NCBI GenBank assembly: GCA_029216955.1
Contig: JANAVB010010791.1
Location: forward strand, 7,706,868-7,770,867
Length of the DNA stretch: 64,000 bases
Origin: Iris pallida
Taxonomy: Eukaryota > Streptophyta > Magnoliopsida > Asparagales > Iridaceae
Reading direction: 5' to 3'
Shown: positions 30,498 to 42,009 of the stretch, in pieces
Layout of the letters: the number at the start of each line of letters is the position of its first letter
How positions within the stretch are numbered: the stretch's first letter is position 1
The notes under the pieces: generated by a model
Databases searched by the model: none
Told to the model about the DNA's origin: nothing
Seen by the model: only the letters and a program-made list of their open reading frames with translations
Translations under genes and position numbers: made by a program

Positions 30498-33050
30498 CTG
30501 GTGTAGGACGTGCCAAATATGCATCATAATCCTCATTCCAATCTTCATCATCAAAATCGAGAGCTGGTTCATCCAGTGGAATAGATTCTGAAGCGACGCC
30601 TTCAACTATTTGTACCTTTTGTGGTAAGGTTAAACGAAGTGAAGTGCTAAGGCATTCTGGAGATAGGATCCCTACAGCTTCAGTTAATGTGGCTGCTTGG
30701 GAAGCTGAGGATCCTTCTTCAAGACGAGTTGAAGAAGATGCGACATGTGGCGGTTCGTCGACAGGAATGTCATCCTCTGGAGTAGCAGCTCTAGGTTTAG
30801 AAGGCATTTTAACGGTGACCTTCTTCTTCTTTTCTGGTGATTTCACTGGAAGAGTAGTAGCTGTACTCTGCTTCCGTTTACGAGTTTTCCCAATAACTAT
30901 TGGTCCCGCTGCTATTTCTCCAGCTCCTGTAGGGATTACTGCCAGAAATTCATCTGTAACAGTGGTATTGTCGGGTATATCAGGAGCTATTCTGATTGGC
31001 TCCTCGATGTTCCTTTCCTTGGGCCATCGAAGACTGGTGGCAGTAGATATGTTGAATTTAGCACCAGTACATGCGGCGCTGAAGTATCTCCATGCTCTCG
31101 CGCCGTCAATCAACTTCCCATAGTGATAAAAGCTGGTCGAAGGATTGCCAACGTGAAGCTGGTCATATCCAAACTGGCGGGCGAACCTACTTGGTAGATA
31201 AGGCTCAAACGCATAGTTATCTTCATTCCTGTACATCAGATGGGATGGTCTGATATACGTTAGCCATTGGAAGACAGGTTTTGGCAATGAAGTTGTCCTC
31301 TCTCCTCTGTCTTCAAATTGTATGCCAAGGCAGTCGGCTGGAACTGGCGGCCTTGTGCAGAAGAAATTCCAGCCATGAGAGTAATTCAACGCTGCTCGGG
31401 TGTCTGCCACTGTCGTGGCAGTCCATGTGGCCTTGCTGAATTTTTGGAGGAAGATCGCCGCTTCATCTTCAGGGCCTGGTGGCAGTAAATTGCAGTGATG
31501 GTGTAATAACCATCCCATTAAATAAGTATACGGCAGCTGCACCCTTGGAAAATTATCTCGGTAAGGAGCATTATTAATCAATTCTTTACCAAAAGTTCGT
31601 AGACCAGCATTTATACGGCATACCATTGCCGACAGTAGATTGATTTTGGCTTTTAACACTAAACGTACTGCTGGCCACAATACGTTTCGGTGGATCCTGT
31701 CTATGGTACTAATCCCCGGCACGACCCATCTTCGTAGCCATAGGGATAGGAAGCCTGCCAGCAAAGCCTTCCTTGACATCTTCTGACTGCGATGCCTCAG
31801 GTAGCTTAAAGTCTCAGTCCCCGCAGGGATATCTCCAGTCTTGGTGGATAGATATTGGTCTCGAGCTTTATGTGAGACCATCAATTCCTGGATTATATCT
31901 GCTAGAATTATAGAGCAAGGGTTGATGGTTTGAGTCTTGTTTTTTCGAAACCTACCCTTATCAGTCTTGGATACCCTATTTTCATGGTAAAATAAATAGG
32001 TAGTCCACTTAGTTACATATGCCAAATGTGACCCAGTTTTATATAAACTGGTGCAAATCAGATAATGGCACATGAGTTCTTCATAGACCTGCACCAATTC
32101 AGGGTTCTTCTATCTTATTTCTGCTAGTTCCCGATTGGAGGGAACATATTCTTCATAAGGGGCCTCGTCCATTGGCAGCTTTGATATAAATTGCATCTCA
32201 TGTAGAGCAAGACCCATTTCACCATGTGGAGTTGCAAAAGTTCATGTTGAACTCATACACAATTCCAATAAAGCCAAGAACAAGTTGATGTTCGGTGGTA
32301 TGCCGTAACTTGTAGAGGCTACTGCTTCGTATAGGCTGATAGCTTCCAGGTCTGTTTTAAAATGCTTCATGATCCAAGCACTTGTTTGAATCCAGTTATT
32401 ACTATAAGGAGTCAGCCACCCTGTCAACCTAGGGTTGGTCTGAGGATATAACACAACAGCTCTCATGAACTTATTTATAAACATGGGTACATGTACTGGC
32501 TGGATTAGTGATGAGCCTTCACTTGGTATGATCCCGGGCAATAGACCATAAAAAGGGACAACACCACCACTGGGAGTACTAATGTGGTAGCCCATATCAC
32601 TAGCTCTCTCTCTTTTAAAAATAATCCTGCCCGGCCTGCCATAGCTATTGGGAGTCAAATTCCATAACATCTGACGAGGGTGAGTGGCATGGACAAAGGC
32701 AGATAGAGAATAATCCCTGTCCATATCAGGAAGATACATCACCCTTTCTCCAGACCTAAACACCCAGGCCTCTTTCTTAGGATGAGTTTGCGATTTGAAG
32801 TCTATCGCATCCCCAAATAGAAAAGCTGGCTTCAAGAATTGTTGGTCTTCTAGTGATACCAACACTTCTCCATTCATCATGGACAGCAGCATCCTGTCCC
32901 CTTGAGCAGCTATCAGTTGAGCTCTCCCTTCAGGGTATTCAGGGTTGGATTGAGAGAACTGTACATGTGATAAGTTCTCCAGATAGTTTGAGCCCACCAT
33001 ACCAGCTGGCGAGCCAAATATTTCTGCGAGAGGGTGAATTTGCAAGTCCA
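30498..33050 (-). pseudogene. Antisense gene exon 2: plant-mobile-domain-like protein
   Basis: On the - strand a single reading frame of about 850 codons runs from the acceptor TTTGACAG (33051) to CCAG|GTATAT, broken only by TGA 32244 and TAG 32112. Both fit C-to-T changes. About residues 225-300 contain TFATPHGEMGLALHEM and KLPMDEAPYEEYVP, matching by eye the TFxTPxGEMxISLWDxxxLxGLP theme of the plant mobile domain (PF10536, also called aminotransferase-like, in MAIL1/MAIN and in some retrotransposons). A Trp/Tyr-rich region follows, then a basic stretch (KTRKRKQS, KSPEKKKKVTVKMP) that could be a nuclear signal, and an acidic end. Encoded opposite to gag-pol, so it needs its own promoter, perhaps in the 3' LTR. 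Confidence 0.65.
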
Positions 33051-33591
33051 CTGTCAAACAACAACAAAAAAAGAAGAAAAAACAAGTTAGTGAAAATCTA
33101 ATTTGAAGCATATGATTTGGTTTGACTTTTACGCATAAAGACTCTGAGCATGCAAATTTTACGCTTGTTAAAGTTGATAAAAACTTTTTTAAGTGTAAAA
33201 ATGTTCTTTTTACGCAAAAGACTGTTACTAGTGAAATTTTACGCTAGTACAACTGGAAGTGAGCGGATTTCCAATTTTACGCCAGTACACATTAAATGTG
33301 AGCGTATTTTGAATTTTACGCTGACATGTACATACGTGAGCGTATTTTCAATTTTATGCTGCCACCAATAGATGTGAGCGTAAAATGAGTTTTACGCTGA
33401 CACATATAGATGTGGGTGTATATCAAGTTTTATGCTGACACATGTAAATGTGGGCGTATTTCAAGTTTTACGCTAACACGATAAATGTGGGCATATTTTT
33501 GTCTTTTTACGCTAGCACGAACAACGTGGGCGTAGACTTTCGGTTCGTTCTTCTTCTCCGACGAGTTTATGACCAAAGTTTAACATTTTAC
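33051..33591 (-). other. Intron 1 of the antisense gene (541 nt), holding a minisatellite
   Basis: On the - strand: ATGAGG G|GTAAAATG donor and a strong pyrimidine tract ending GTTTGACAG. Exon 1 leaves one base and exon 2 supplies two, so the phase matches. Confidence 0.55.
33225..33540 (+). repeat. TTTTACGCTGACAC minisatellite in the Ogre-like element
   Basis: About seven degenerate units of 42-50 bp, each with TTTTACGC(T/C), a GACACA-TAGATG-type middle and TGTG(A/G)GCGTA. Lies inside intron 1 of the antisense gene. GCGTAAA/TTTACGC copies continue outside it to about 33970. Confidence 0.75.
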
Positions 33592-33736
33592 CCCTCATTG
33601 TCGGAGCCACGGCGGGGTGGCTTTGCTGAGATGCTGCCGAGGATCGGACAGGAGTTTGCGCACGATCGGCCGATGAGGAATCAACAGCGGGTTTCTTACC
33701 TTTGTTGCCGGCGGCGGACGACTTCTTGGGGGCCAT
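33592..33736 (-). CDS. Antisense gene exon 1: basic N-terminus
   Basis: Starts at ATG 33736 on the - strand (MAPKKSSAAGNKGKK), just upstream of the 3' LTR. The 48-residue piece is Lys/Ser/Ala-rich and could be a nuclear or nucleic-acid-binding tail. An in-frame ATG 63 bp earlier exists, but MAPKK looks like the natural start. Joins exon 2 in phase. Confidence 0.55.
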
Positions 33737-34005
33737 CGAATCAAAGTAAGAGTAGAGGAGAGAAGGAGAGTGGAGAAAAATTGCGATTTCGAAAGACACA
33801 GTAAAGTTTTCTCTCTCCCCGAAGAACCCTATTTATAGGGAATTTTTGAATCGGTTCAAATTCCCTATTTTTACGCCGACTGTTGGATATCCCAACTTTT
33901 ACGCGAATGACCGTTGAAAATCCCGAACTTTACGCTGACTGGTCAAATCCCGAATTTTACGCTTCTGTTCAAAGTATTTCAAATTTTGAAAAATATTTGA
34001 AAACT

Positions 34006-34018
34006 TTGAAAGGGGTTT
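34006..34018 (+). other. Polypurine tract of the Ogre-like element
   Basis: GAAAGGGG followed by TTTT directly before the LTR start (TG at 34019). Short tract, interrupted by T. Confidence 0.55.
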
Positions 34019-35085
34019 TGTAGGAGCGTAAAAAAGTGATTTGTGGACTAAGTCAAAGGAATTGAGGACTTTACGCAAGCAACTCTCTATGTGAGCTATT
34101 TTACGCTAGGGCTATTTTCATTTGACATTACGCGAGCTACTTTACGCTAAGGCAGTCCATTGAATTTTACGCCTGGAGACAAACTGTCAGGCCGTATTTA
34201 ATGCAGAAGATTTGATTTGACAGAATGATCTTGCTGACAACATGCAAACACAGAAGTCGAGGAGATCGGACTTTCACAAAACCCGATACTTGTCGTGTGG
34301 TGTGCAGAGAAGGCTATTTTACGCTCAATAAAGTCACTTCTTTTTACGCACTATAGTTTTCGAGCTTTTACGCTCAAAGCTATTGTGAGCGTAAAGTCTA
34401 TTTGGGCTAAGTTTTACGCTCAAGGCTATTTTAGCCACTTTACGCTGGGAAGTTTATTTTGAGTTGTTTTTACGCCAATTTGCCACTTTACGCTCAGGGT
34501 ATATTTTGGGTCATTTTTACGCCCGATCCTTCCTGACTACTTTAAAACGTGGGTTGTCTACGTGGCTATCATGCCACATTTATTGAAGAACGTGTGTACG
34601 TGCTCCCTATTTTTGTTGAAATAATGGGACACGTGTCAACATGCACAGAGGGTGACTTCCATCGTGGGTGACGGTTGCTAGCGTAAAGACTGGATTATGA
34701 TGCTTTTTACGCACAAAAGTAAAAGTCTATAAATAGACTTATTTTTCACATAGATAACACCAAGAGGAGAATATACAGAGATCAGAGCCCAGAGACTTTG
34801 ATTTTCCAGAGCATTCTTCTTCAACTTTTCTTCCAGAACAGAGTGAAGCAAAGCAGGAAAGCATTCGACCTCGCCATCAGTGCCCAAGTGCGTCGATACC
34901 TTTCCGGTGACTTAGTTCTTTCGGCTGTTCATCTTCTAGCAGTACTATTCATCATCATCGTATGGTCCAAGGAACAAAGTGATCGCCTTCAGATCAGACT
35001 TCCATAGCAATACTTCCCAGAATAATTTGTACTTTTCTAGTTTTCAATCAAAAGCCAATTTTTAGGCATTTTGTTAAGTGAAACA
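34019..35085 (+). repeat. 3' LTR of the Ogre-like element (1067 bp)
   Basis: Pairs with 19427-20502. TATAAATA at 34728-34735. It keeps two TTTACGC sites mutated in the 5' copy (TTTTTATGCC and TTTTTACGTC there), so about 16 exact copies. Confidence 0.93.
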
Positions 35086-37866
35086 ATATTGAGCAAAACC
35101 ATCAGAATTGGGAGTAGATCAGAAAGTATACTTGTCTGTGGTCCTAAGCTGGTGGTATGAGTCTAGTACTGAATCAGAGTCCAACAGACCTATATTATGA
35201 ATTTATATAATCAACACACAATTTAAGAGTATAAATAGGCCTATCTATTGATTTGTTAGGTTACTAGGTCATTTCCCCCTTAGTTGGCTTCTAAGTTATG
35301 TAGGTTGGTAATCCTCTCTAGGTAAGACCTATCCATACTATTTCCCCAATGCATGTTTGGTACCCTTACATACTACTCTCATTAACCTTTACACAGGATG
35401 CACTCCTATGATTTATAGATACAGTTGGGTTTCCACACATGACTGGCACCATAAGCCTTATCCCACTGATACACACATACAGTTAATTTCACACACACCC
35501 ACACAGGGCATGTATGCTCTGACCTGAAGCACACATTCTGACTGTTTCTTAGACTCTTGCCATCCTCCTAACCATTACACCATACACACACTTGACTTGT
35601 CCAAGGACTCTGTGCACACATTAACTGCCACTGGTGTCAATTTGTCCCCCTTATGATGCAGATACACACACACAAAATCTTTCTAACTACCTACAATACT
35701 CTCCCTAATATTTATCTAGACTGCACAAAGGTATAGTCCTGTTAAGGATACCCATGTACACTGATACCACCCTGTATAGTGTTAGCATCTCCTGCACAGG
35801 CCCTGTTACTGCTGTCCCTTTACTTAAGTTGTCAATAACACTATATTGCTTATCAATGATTGAACTAAGCTCTTCCCCACTGCCTATACCAATCTTCTAT
35901 TTATGCTGCAACTGTTTGCTTTGATGGGGTGTTGACTGATCCTTTGCTCAGTCTATTCCTAGGCACTTCTCAGGTGATTTCCTGTACTCGAACCCCTCAA
36001 ACCCTTGGTAGCTCTAACCACTGCTCCTTGTGGCTCAACATGGATGAATTCCCTGTCCTCAATATCTATATATCTATAATGTATAACCCCAACCTTATCT
36101 CATATACCCATCACATATTCTCATATAATAAATAATGTATATCAAAGTGAACCCAACATATTAGTATATATGTATAACCCAACCTGGACTGAAACAATTA
36201 GCCAATGGGACAGAATATGGGGGTAGTAGCCTGCTACAGGTGGCACTCATGGGTGAGATGGTACCAGGTTTTTTCAGGGCAAAAATGTGGAGTATGCAGC
36301 ATGTGCAATTTTCCAGGATATGGTCTCATACAGGGCAGACAATGTTCTAATCCAAATGCAGTAAGGTTCTGTACTGTGGTCGATTACAGGTCAGCAGTGG
36401 TCTCAGGTTTAGGTTAATGCCTAATACAGGGAATACCAATATTGCAATGGACAAGTGTGCAGTAAACTAAATAGAAATGAATGCAGTGTATGAATGGTGA
36501 ATGCAATGAAGGTATTGCAGAACATTTGTGTAGGACATTTGTGTAGAGCATGCTATGAATTATACATATAATATGAGACACACTCTCATACAGGGAATGA
36601 ATCCCCTGCTACAATCTCTGTGCTCGAGCTCCCTATTTGCCTCCTACATTGACCTCAGGTCTAGAACCTAACATCTAATTCTCACAAACCATTCTATATA
36701 ATATGTGGCAGCATGAAGAACAGGTTACATATATATGTGGTATCCACATATAACCACAATTACTCATGCTCCCCTTCCTTTCTGTCATATGTGCCAGGCA
36801 CATGACTCACTCGAGCCCTGTTACCTCTTCTTGACATCCCTGCCATGGGGCTTGCCCTGCTGTTGGTGCCCAATTCTATGGCCAAGCTGGCTTATACTGC
36901 CCTGCTAACTTGGCCCCAAACAAGGGTCAGGATCCCCTGCTCATAGGGCCTTGCCAACCCTACTGTACACTCGAGTCTAAGCTTCTGATACTCTTAAGTA
37001 TCAATGGCTTAGTGTCAGGGTCTGAACCTAGGCATATGCAGTGGCTAATGCTGCATCACATTAACTAATAGGTAATGGACAGGTCAGACACTCATATGTC
37101 ATAGACAGGTATCAAATTGGTCATGTATCTGAACAGGAGGGATATATGGACTGAACAATTCATAGCCATATACGGACTGGACGTATTTACATCATGATCC
37201 AATTCACTATAGGGGCAGAACCATAATCTAGATGTCTACTAATGCAGGGAAATGAGGGACAGGACATTGTAATATGGTCTTGGTCAAGGATGGTATTGGA
37301 TTTAGGTTGAGTTCATCAGTTGAACACAAAGAAGTAAACTCAGGGAAAGTTTATGAGGGATGAGGACTTGATGTATCATGTCCTCCTGGGTTTTACTCTA
37401 TACTGCTACCCCCTAGGCACTGACATCCCATGTGCATACCATACACAACTTAATACCACTGTAACCTGATATATGTGTGTACCCTGACCACCTGTTTTTA
37501 GGATATCCTATCTACCTATGAGGGACAAGTCCAGTAGCTGCTATCCCCGACAAAACCCTGTTGACTCTAGCCTATAGCCATCAGGAATTGGAAGGCCAGA
37601 CCTAGCTCCAATATTGGGGTCGAAATAGTACTAGTTATTAGTCAGGTACAAGGATGTTACACTAGATTATCTAAGGTACCAGTATGATACTAGGGGTTGA
37701 TCATGATATTCCAGTATCATATATGTGTGTCCTGGGTCAAGGATGATATTAGTACCCAAAAAGTGATACTAAGTATTCACCCTGAGAGCCTGGCTGTCTC
37801 TGTGGGTACCCCTTACAGAACATGGGTATATGGACTAGTCTCCTACTGTTGGTCAATGCCTACACC
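35086..37866 (-). repeat. 5' LTR of element C, part 2
   Basis: Resumes C's LTR after the Ogre insertion: AGTATACTTGTCTGTGGTCCTAAGCTGG matches, in reverse, the LTR B block GGACCTCAGACAAGTACAC near 46070. No gene. Short TACAGG-type repeats occur between 36200 and 36650. The beginning of this LTR is not reached before the CACTA element at 37867. Confidence 0.7.
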
Positions 37867-37890
37867 CACTACCAGAATAAGTCATTTTAG
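37867..37890 (+). repeat. CACTA terminal inverted repeat (3' end of element)
   Basis: CACTACCAGAATAAG is the CACTAC(A/C)AGAA-type end of plant CACTA elements. Preceding 3 bp are ACC; the matching duplication would be outside the window. Confidence 0.8.
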
Positions 37891-37894
37891 CAAC

Positions 37895-38390
37895 ACCTAA
37901 AGACATCTCTAAAATGCCTAAAGGCGTCGCTAAACCAATTTAGAGACGTCTTCCTCTTGTCGCGGAAACCTTAGTCGCTGTTTGGAAAGACGTCGCTGAT
38001 CGTTGCCAACACCGAAGTTTACCGACGCAAATCTACGTCGGTAATATACCGACGTTTATCGTCGTTTCGTCAATAAAATAGCGACGTTTATGATGTCGCT
38101 ATACGTTGGTATTTCCTGGAAAAATTATCGACGTTTACGATGTCGTACTACGTCGGTATATCCTGGGGAATATTAACGACGTTTTGTGATGTCGCTATAC
38201 ATCGATATATCCTAGGAAAATGAGGTAAAATCCTGGGAAAGTTACCGACAGTTACCGACGTATACCGACGAAACTGACGTCGCTATACGTCCGTATCCTG
38301 GCAATATATGCCATTTTAGCGATGTCTATCGACGCAATGTGCCGTCGAAAAGTGTCGGTAAACGTCAGTAGACGTCGCTAAATTTGAAAA
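37895..38390 (+). repeat. CACTA subterminal repeats
   Basis: Many CGACGT, GTCGCTA and ACGTCGGTA motifs in both orientations. Three successive units of about 50 bp share TCGACGTTTACGATGTCG, a TACGTCGGTA-type core and ATCCTGG. In CACTA elements such repeats are binding sites for the second (TNPA-like) protein. Confidence 0.75.
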
Positions 38391-38747
38391 AAAATAAAAT
38401 AAAATAAATTACAATATGTAGTTTTCTCCACAGAATTATTTTCTTCCTGCAGTTTAATCTGAAACACAATACACAAGCACAATTTATCCCTGGGTTCGCC
38501 GACCCCTTCGGTGGAACACTCAACACCGGTAAATTAACATCCAAATGAAACGAATAACAACATAAAATAACCAAAGTCCACACAACATATATAAACCAAT
38601 ATCCAAATTGTCATGGGTCTACACAACCAATAACCAATGTATCTATGCAACCAACAAACAAGTGTCATAAACAAATAAGTGTCACGATCAAATACAAAGA
38701 AAAACAAGTACTCAAACACTCAATACAAACAGTCCTAACTAGGACTA
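38391..38747. other. Non-coding spacer of the CACTA element
   Basis: AT-rich stretch between subterminal repeats and the second gene; likely 3' untranslated region of the - strand gene. Nothing else seen. Confidence 0.5.
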
Positions 38748-40799
38748 CTAGGGATCTGGAGCAGGAGGGGGCGCGCCACGACGAAGGACTAAGAAAAACT
38801 CATAGTCCTCCTGTAAAATCGACACCGATGAAGGAGGTAGTGACGTCGGTGGAGTCGGTATCGATGAGGAAGGCAGTGGCGCCGGCGGAGTCGACGACAA
38901 TGAAGGCACACCTGGAGGACGATAACGCTCCAATGCTACAAGTCGCTGGTGGCATAAATCCATGGTAGGTAACATTCTATCACTGCTATCAGCCACCGAA
39001 TCCTACACCAATCTCAGCCTCTCGCCCATGGTCATCTGTGATGCCTACAGATCCAATACACTGCGCTCCGTCGACGCTCTAAGATCAGTAACGCTCCGCT
39101 CTGTCCGCTCAGTCACATTTTAGAGCTCCATAATGCTGCGGTCGAGCGCATCCAATCGTGCTATAAGCGCAGGCTCATCCGACTGGTGCTGAGTCTGGTC
39201 CTGAATCTGTCGTAGCAGCTCATACCTGAGAGAATCCATCATCTGGTGGACTTGGGCAGACTCCTGGGACGGTTGTGGACCATGCACACTAGCAGGAAAT
39301 GCCCTAGAGGACTGGCTCGCAACTAGGGCACCATAGGATCCCGTACCATAGTACGTACCCCTACGGAGGCCACCAGCGGCGGTCATCCACAGCTCGTCCG
39401 CCGACGGAGCTTGAGTGGGCAGCGAGGAAGTATCGGCCTCTCCCGCAGTAGGTGCACTAGCAGTCACCCGGTCCCGAAGCCTCTGATACTCGGCCTAAAA
39501 AGTATGGATAGTACTCTATGATTTCTAATCTCTAATTAATGTACTTATTATTACTAACTACATAAATATTTATTTGTATGCATATTTACTAATTTATATT
39601 AAAATTAACATGAAGTATTATAATTAACAAATAGTATTGTAATACTTACATAGGCAAGCTCGGCCCTCTCATCAATAAGGCCTTCGCCCTTCCGATAGGT
39701 GGCCAGGAAGACGGTCACCATGTCGGCGTTACCGACCTTCCTTATATGTAATTAAATATATTATCTTAGTAATAATTTATCGGATTTGTATTAAAATAAT
39801 ATTTCTGAAAGAAAAATACATACCAGACGACAGAAATGTTTCGTTATCGGAATCGACCCACCGCACCACTTCGAGGCATGCTGCCTAGCCGCCTTGGCCT
39901 TCTCAGACTTTTTCTTGTACATTGGCTCGTTGAATCGAGCCTTCATCGCATCCCACTGATCAGGGGTGATTCAACCTTGGATTGGCTTTTCGGCACGATC
40001 ACGAGCCTTCTGAACATTAATAGTGTCGCGGATCAGCTTAGCAGCGACAACAGGAAATATCCCCTCGATCAGCTCGGCCTGGTGCGGTGGATAAAAAAAA
40101 TATATCCTAGAAGAGTACACAAACCAAATATTTTTCAGTAATATATAATATGCATAAATCAAATGATTCATGTTAAAAGCAAATTTATTTTAACCTTGAA
40201 GCGCGCAAACCAGTAGGCCTTCCTATCGTCCGAAGCATTCGAGTAGTTTATCCAAGGACCACCATAATTTTGCCTCAGGAGCTGGCCTAGGCGTCTCTGT
40301 ACCGACGGGGGACGATATCTATACAGACATATTATATTCATGAGAAAAGTTAATTTAAGATAAACACAGAAAAAATAATAAACCAAAATACTTACTTTGT
40401 ACCGTCGGCCCAGATCTCCATCCTCGTCTCCTCCGGAGGTGCGCAGGCATCATCTACCTGATACTGGTCGGCCGTCGATGCAGCCTCCTCCATCTACTCA
40501 TCTGCCTCTATCGTCGTATCAGCAGGAGGAACGCTACTCTCGGAAGCAGTCTCAGGCCTGGAACTACTCGTCCCAGGAGATATGCCACGTAGCATCATGG
40601 CGGGCGGAGCTACTGTCCGATACACAGGAGTACTGGGCGACGAGGATCTAGAGCCGGTACCAGTAGGAGGTACCGAAGAAGAACCCCGTCCTCTAGCAGT
40701 ACCACCAGTAGGTACCGAAGGAGTACCCTATCCTCTGCCAGTATTAGTACCCCGTACCCTATGTCGAGAAATGCGGAACGATCCACGACGACCTGTCAT
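38748..40799 (-). pseudogene. CACTA second gene, Ptta/En/Spm type (TNPA-like), five exons
   Basis: On the - strand, from ATG 40799 (MTGRRGSFRISRHR). Exons inferred from GT-AG borders: 40799-40396 (donor AAA|GTAAGT), 40318-40195, 40106-39824 (donor CTG|GTATGT), 39740-39650 (TAT|GTAAGT), 39494-38748. Features of plant transposase PF03004: YKKKSEKAKAARQHASK, GGSIPITKHF, ATYRKGEGLIDERAELAY. The last exon has a coiled segment (MMDSLRYELLRQIQDQ, TERTERSVTDLRAS) and a Pro-rich end. Stops: TAG in exon 1, TGA in exon 3, TAA 39122 and two TAG in the last exon. The exon 2-3 joint is not in phase as drawn. Such proteins bind subterminal repeats and help excision. Confidence 0.65.
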
Positions 40800-41013
40800 G
40801 CCTGATAACAACATATGATGAGATACAACAAAGACAACAAATAATAGAGACTAGAAATATGAAAGTGTAACAAAGACAAGATAATAACCAAGACAACATA
40901 TGATGATACATTTTATAAGAAACATCTAAGTCCAGATAGTATATTTTACAAGAAACATCTAAGTCCAGATAGTAACCAACTCTACATAATAAGAAAATAA
41001 AAGTACATCTCTC
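40800..41013. other. Spacer between the two CACTA genes
   Basis: AT-rich; contains a 34-bp tandem duplication of a CAAGAAACATCTAAGTCCAG-type unit near 40917-40980. No coding sequence. Confidence 0.5.
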
Positions 41014-41742
41014 TCAATCATCTTCAGAATAATCATCTTGTTCGTCTTCCTCGACCTCATCTTCCTCCTCATCTTCACTTTCATCTTTGCCTTCGTCGAC
41101 TTTGTCTTCCTCTTCGAATAATTCTACATCTTCTACATTATGTGTCGTGTAATGCATAACTTCTGTGGAGTCCACATCAACAATATTGGTTACAAGAGGT
41201 AGCTCGTCCTCCTGATAAGCTTTTTTGTCAACATCAAAAGTATCTCTAGCTTTAGTCTTGCATACTGCCCACTAGTCAGACTTCGTTGCTACCCGTCTCG
41301 GATAAGCTGTAAAGTACACGAGCTGAGCTTGAGTTACTAGGACAAATGGTTCGTAGCCTTGATATCTACGCTTGTAGTTTATATCCACAAGACCATGCTT
41401 GTCAATTTTCCAACTTTGATTTTCAGTCGGATCGAACCATTCACACTTGAACAATATGATCTTTGCAGGTTCTCAGCCATAATTATACGTCAACTCCATA
41501 ATCTCTCGTAAGATGTCAAAGAAATCATTTCCTAGATCGACGTCTTTGTAGTTCGAAGATTTGATACACAAACAACTATTTTTCGTAGAATCAAGATCCA
41601 GGAAGCTGTCTCTGATCGGAGCATTTGTCGACTTGAACCGAAAGTCATTAACACAGTAACTTAGCCATATTTTAACAAAAGTAATTGGTCCCTTGGTAGA
41701 AGTTCTAATTAATTCAATCTTGGGTGAAATTAGACGATCGAC
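41014..41742 (-). pseudogene. TNP2 last exon: DUF4216-like domain and acidic tail
   Basis: On the - strand, follows the acceptor GGTATTCAG (41745-41743). VDRLISPKIELIRTSTKGP leads into KIILFKCEWFDPTENQSW, a DUF4216-like block (PF13952) usual at the C-terminus of CACTA transposases, with EPFVLVTQAQLVYFTAYP. The last 50 residues are almost all Asp/Glu (EEEDKVDEGKDESEDEEED) and end in TGA at 41014. Stops at about 41470 (TGA) and 41274 (TAG, Trp expected) disable it. Confidence 0.75.
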
Positions 41743-41809
41743 CTGAATACCAAAGAAGGGATAGTAAGTTATTTATTGCGCAGTTGCATTAAAAGAGGCC
41801 AGTAATTAC

Positions 41810-41921
41810 CGGGCTGCTTACATATTCGCTCAACCAAGAAGGAAAATGACGTCTCATTTCTTGTTCTAATGCTCCGTCTGTTAGGTAGGGTCTAACCAAC
41901 CTCAACTCAGCATTATATGTG
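41810..41921 (-). pseudogene. TNP2 internal exon (112 bp)
   Basis: On the - strand, between the acceptor TATTTTTCAG and the donor CCCG|GTAATT. Encodes YNAELRLVRPYLTDGALEQE and SWLSEYV, typical of the region before DUF4216. Flanked by short introns (41922-42009 and 41743-41809). Confidence 0.65.
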
Positions 41922-42009
41922 CTGAAAAATAACGAAGCAACCGCCGATTAGTACAATAATATTAGCTTATACTATTACATTGAGATGACGTAAACTCATC
42001 ATTAATTAC

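Larger units (their letters stand above)
19427..35085 (+). mobile_element. Ogre/Tat-like Ty3/gypsy element with antisense gene (15.7 kb)
   Basis: LTRs 19427-20502 and 34019-35085 begin TGTAGGAGCG and end AAACA/AAAACA. The primer-binding site starts 3 bp after the 5' LTR, and a purine tract precedes the 3' LTR. Target flanks are ATACT and ATATT (one transition). Order: extra ORF1 in frame with gag, protease, RT, RNase H, second RNase H, integrase, tandem repeats, an antisense spliced gene, minisatellite, 3' LTR. Dual RNase H, an extra 5' ORF and the TGGCGACTC primer site mark the Tat/Ogre clade. Several nonsense and frameshift changes make it inactive. Confidence 0.92.
12278..37866 (-). mobile_element. 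Element C: degraded chromovirus on the - strand, split by the Ogre-like element
   Basis: Reading on the - strand: 5' LTR from beyond 37866 to 35086 and 19426 to 18419 (interrupted at 19427-35085), primer-binding-like motif at 18411, gag-pol from 18188 to 13492, polypurine tract, 3' LTR 13423-12278. The 5' LTR joins across the Ogre insertion, because both sides match consecutive parts of LTR B. The 3' LTR is a different, much shorter LTR sequence, so C looks recombinant. Gag-pol has many nonsense changes and lost catalytic residues, so C is old and inactive. Confidence 0.8.

Noticed and set aside
35929..36417. Short open frames at 35929-36417 as genes
   Set aside because: About 70 codons each, no motif, inside an LTR.
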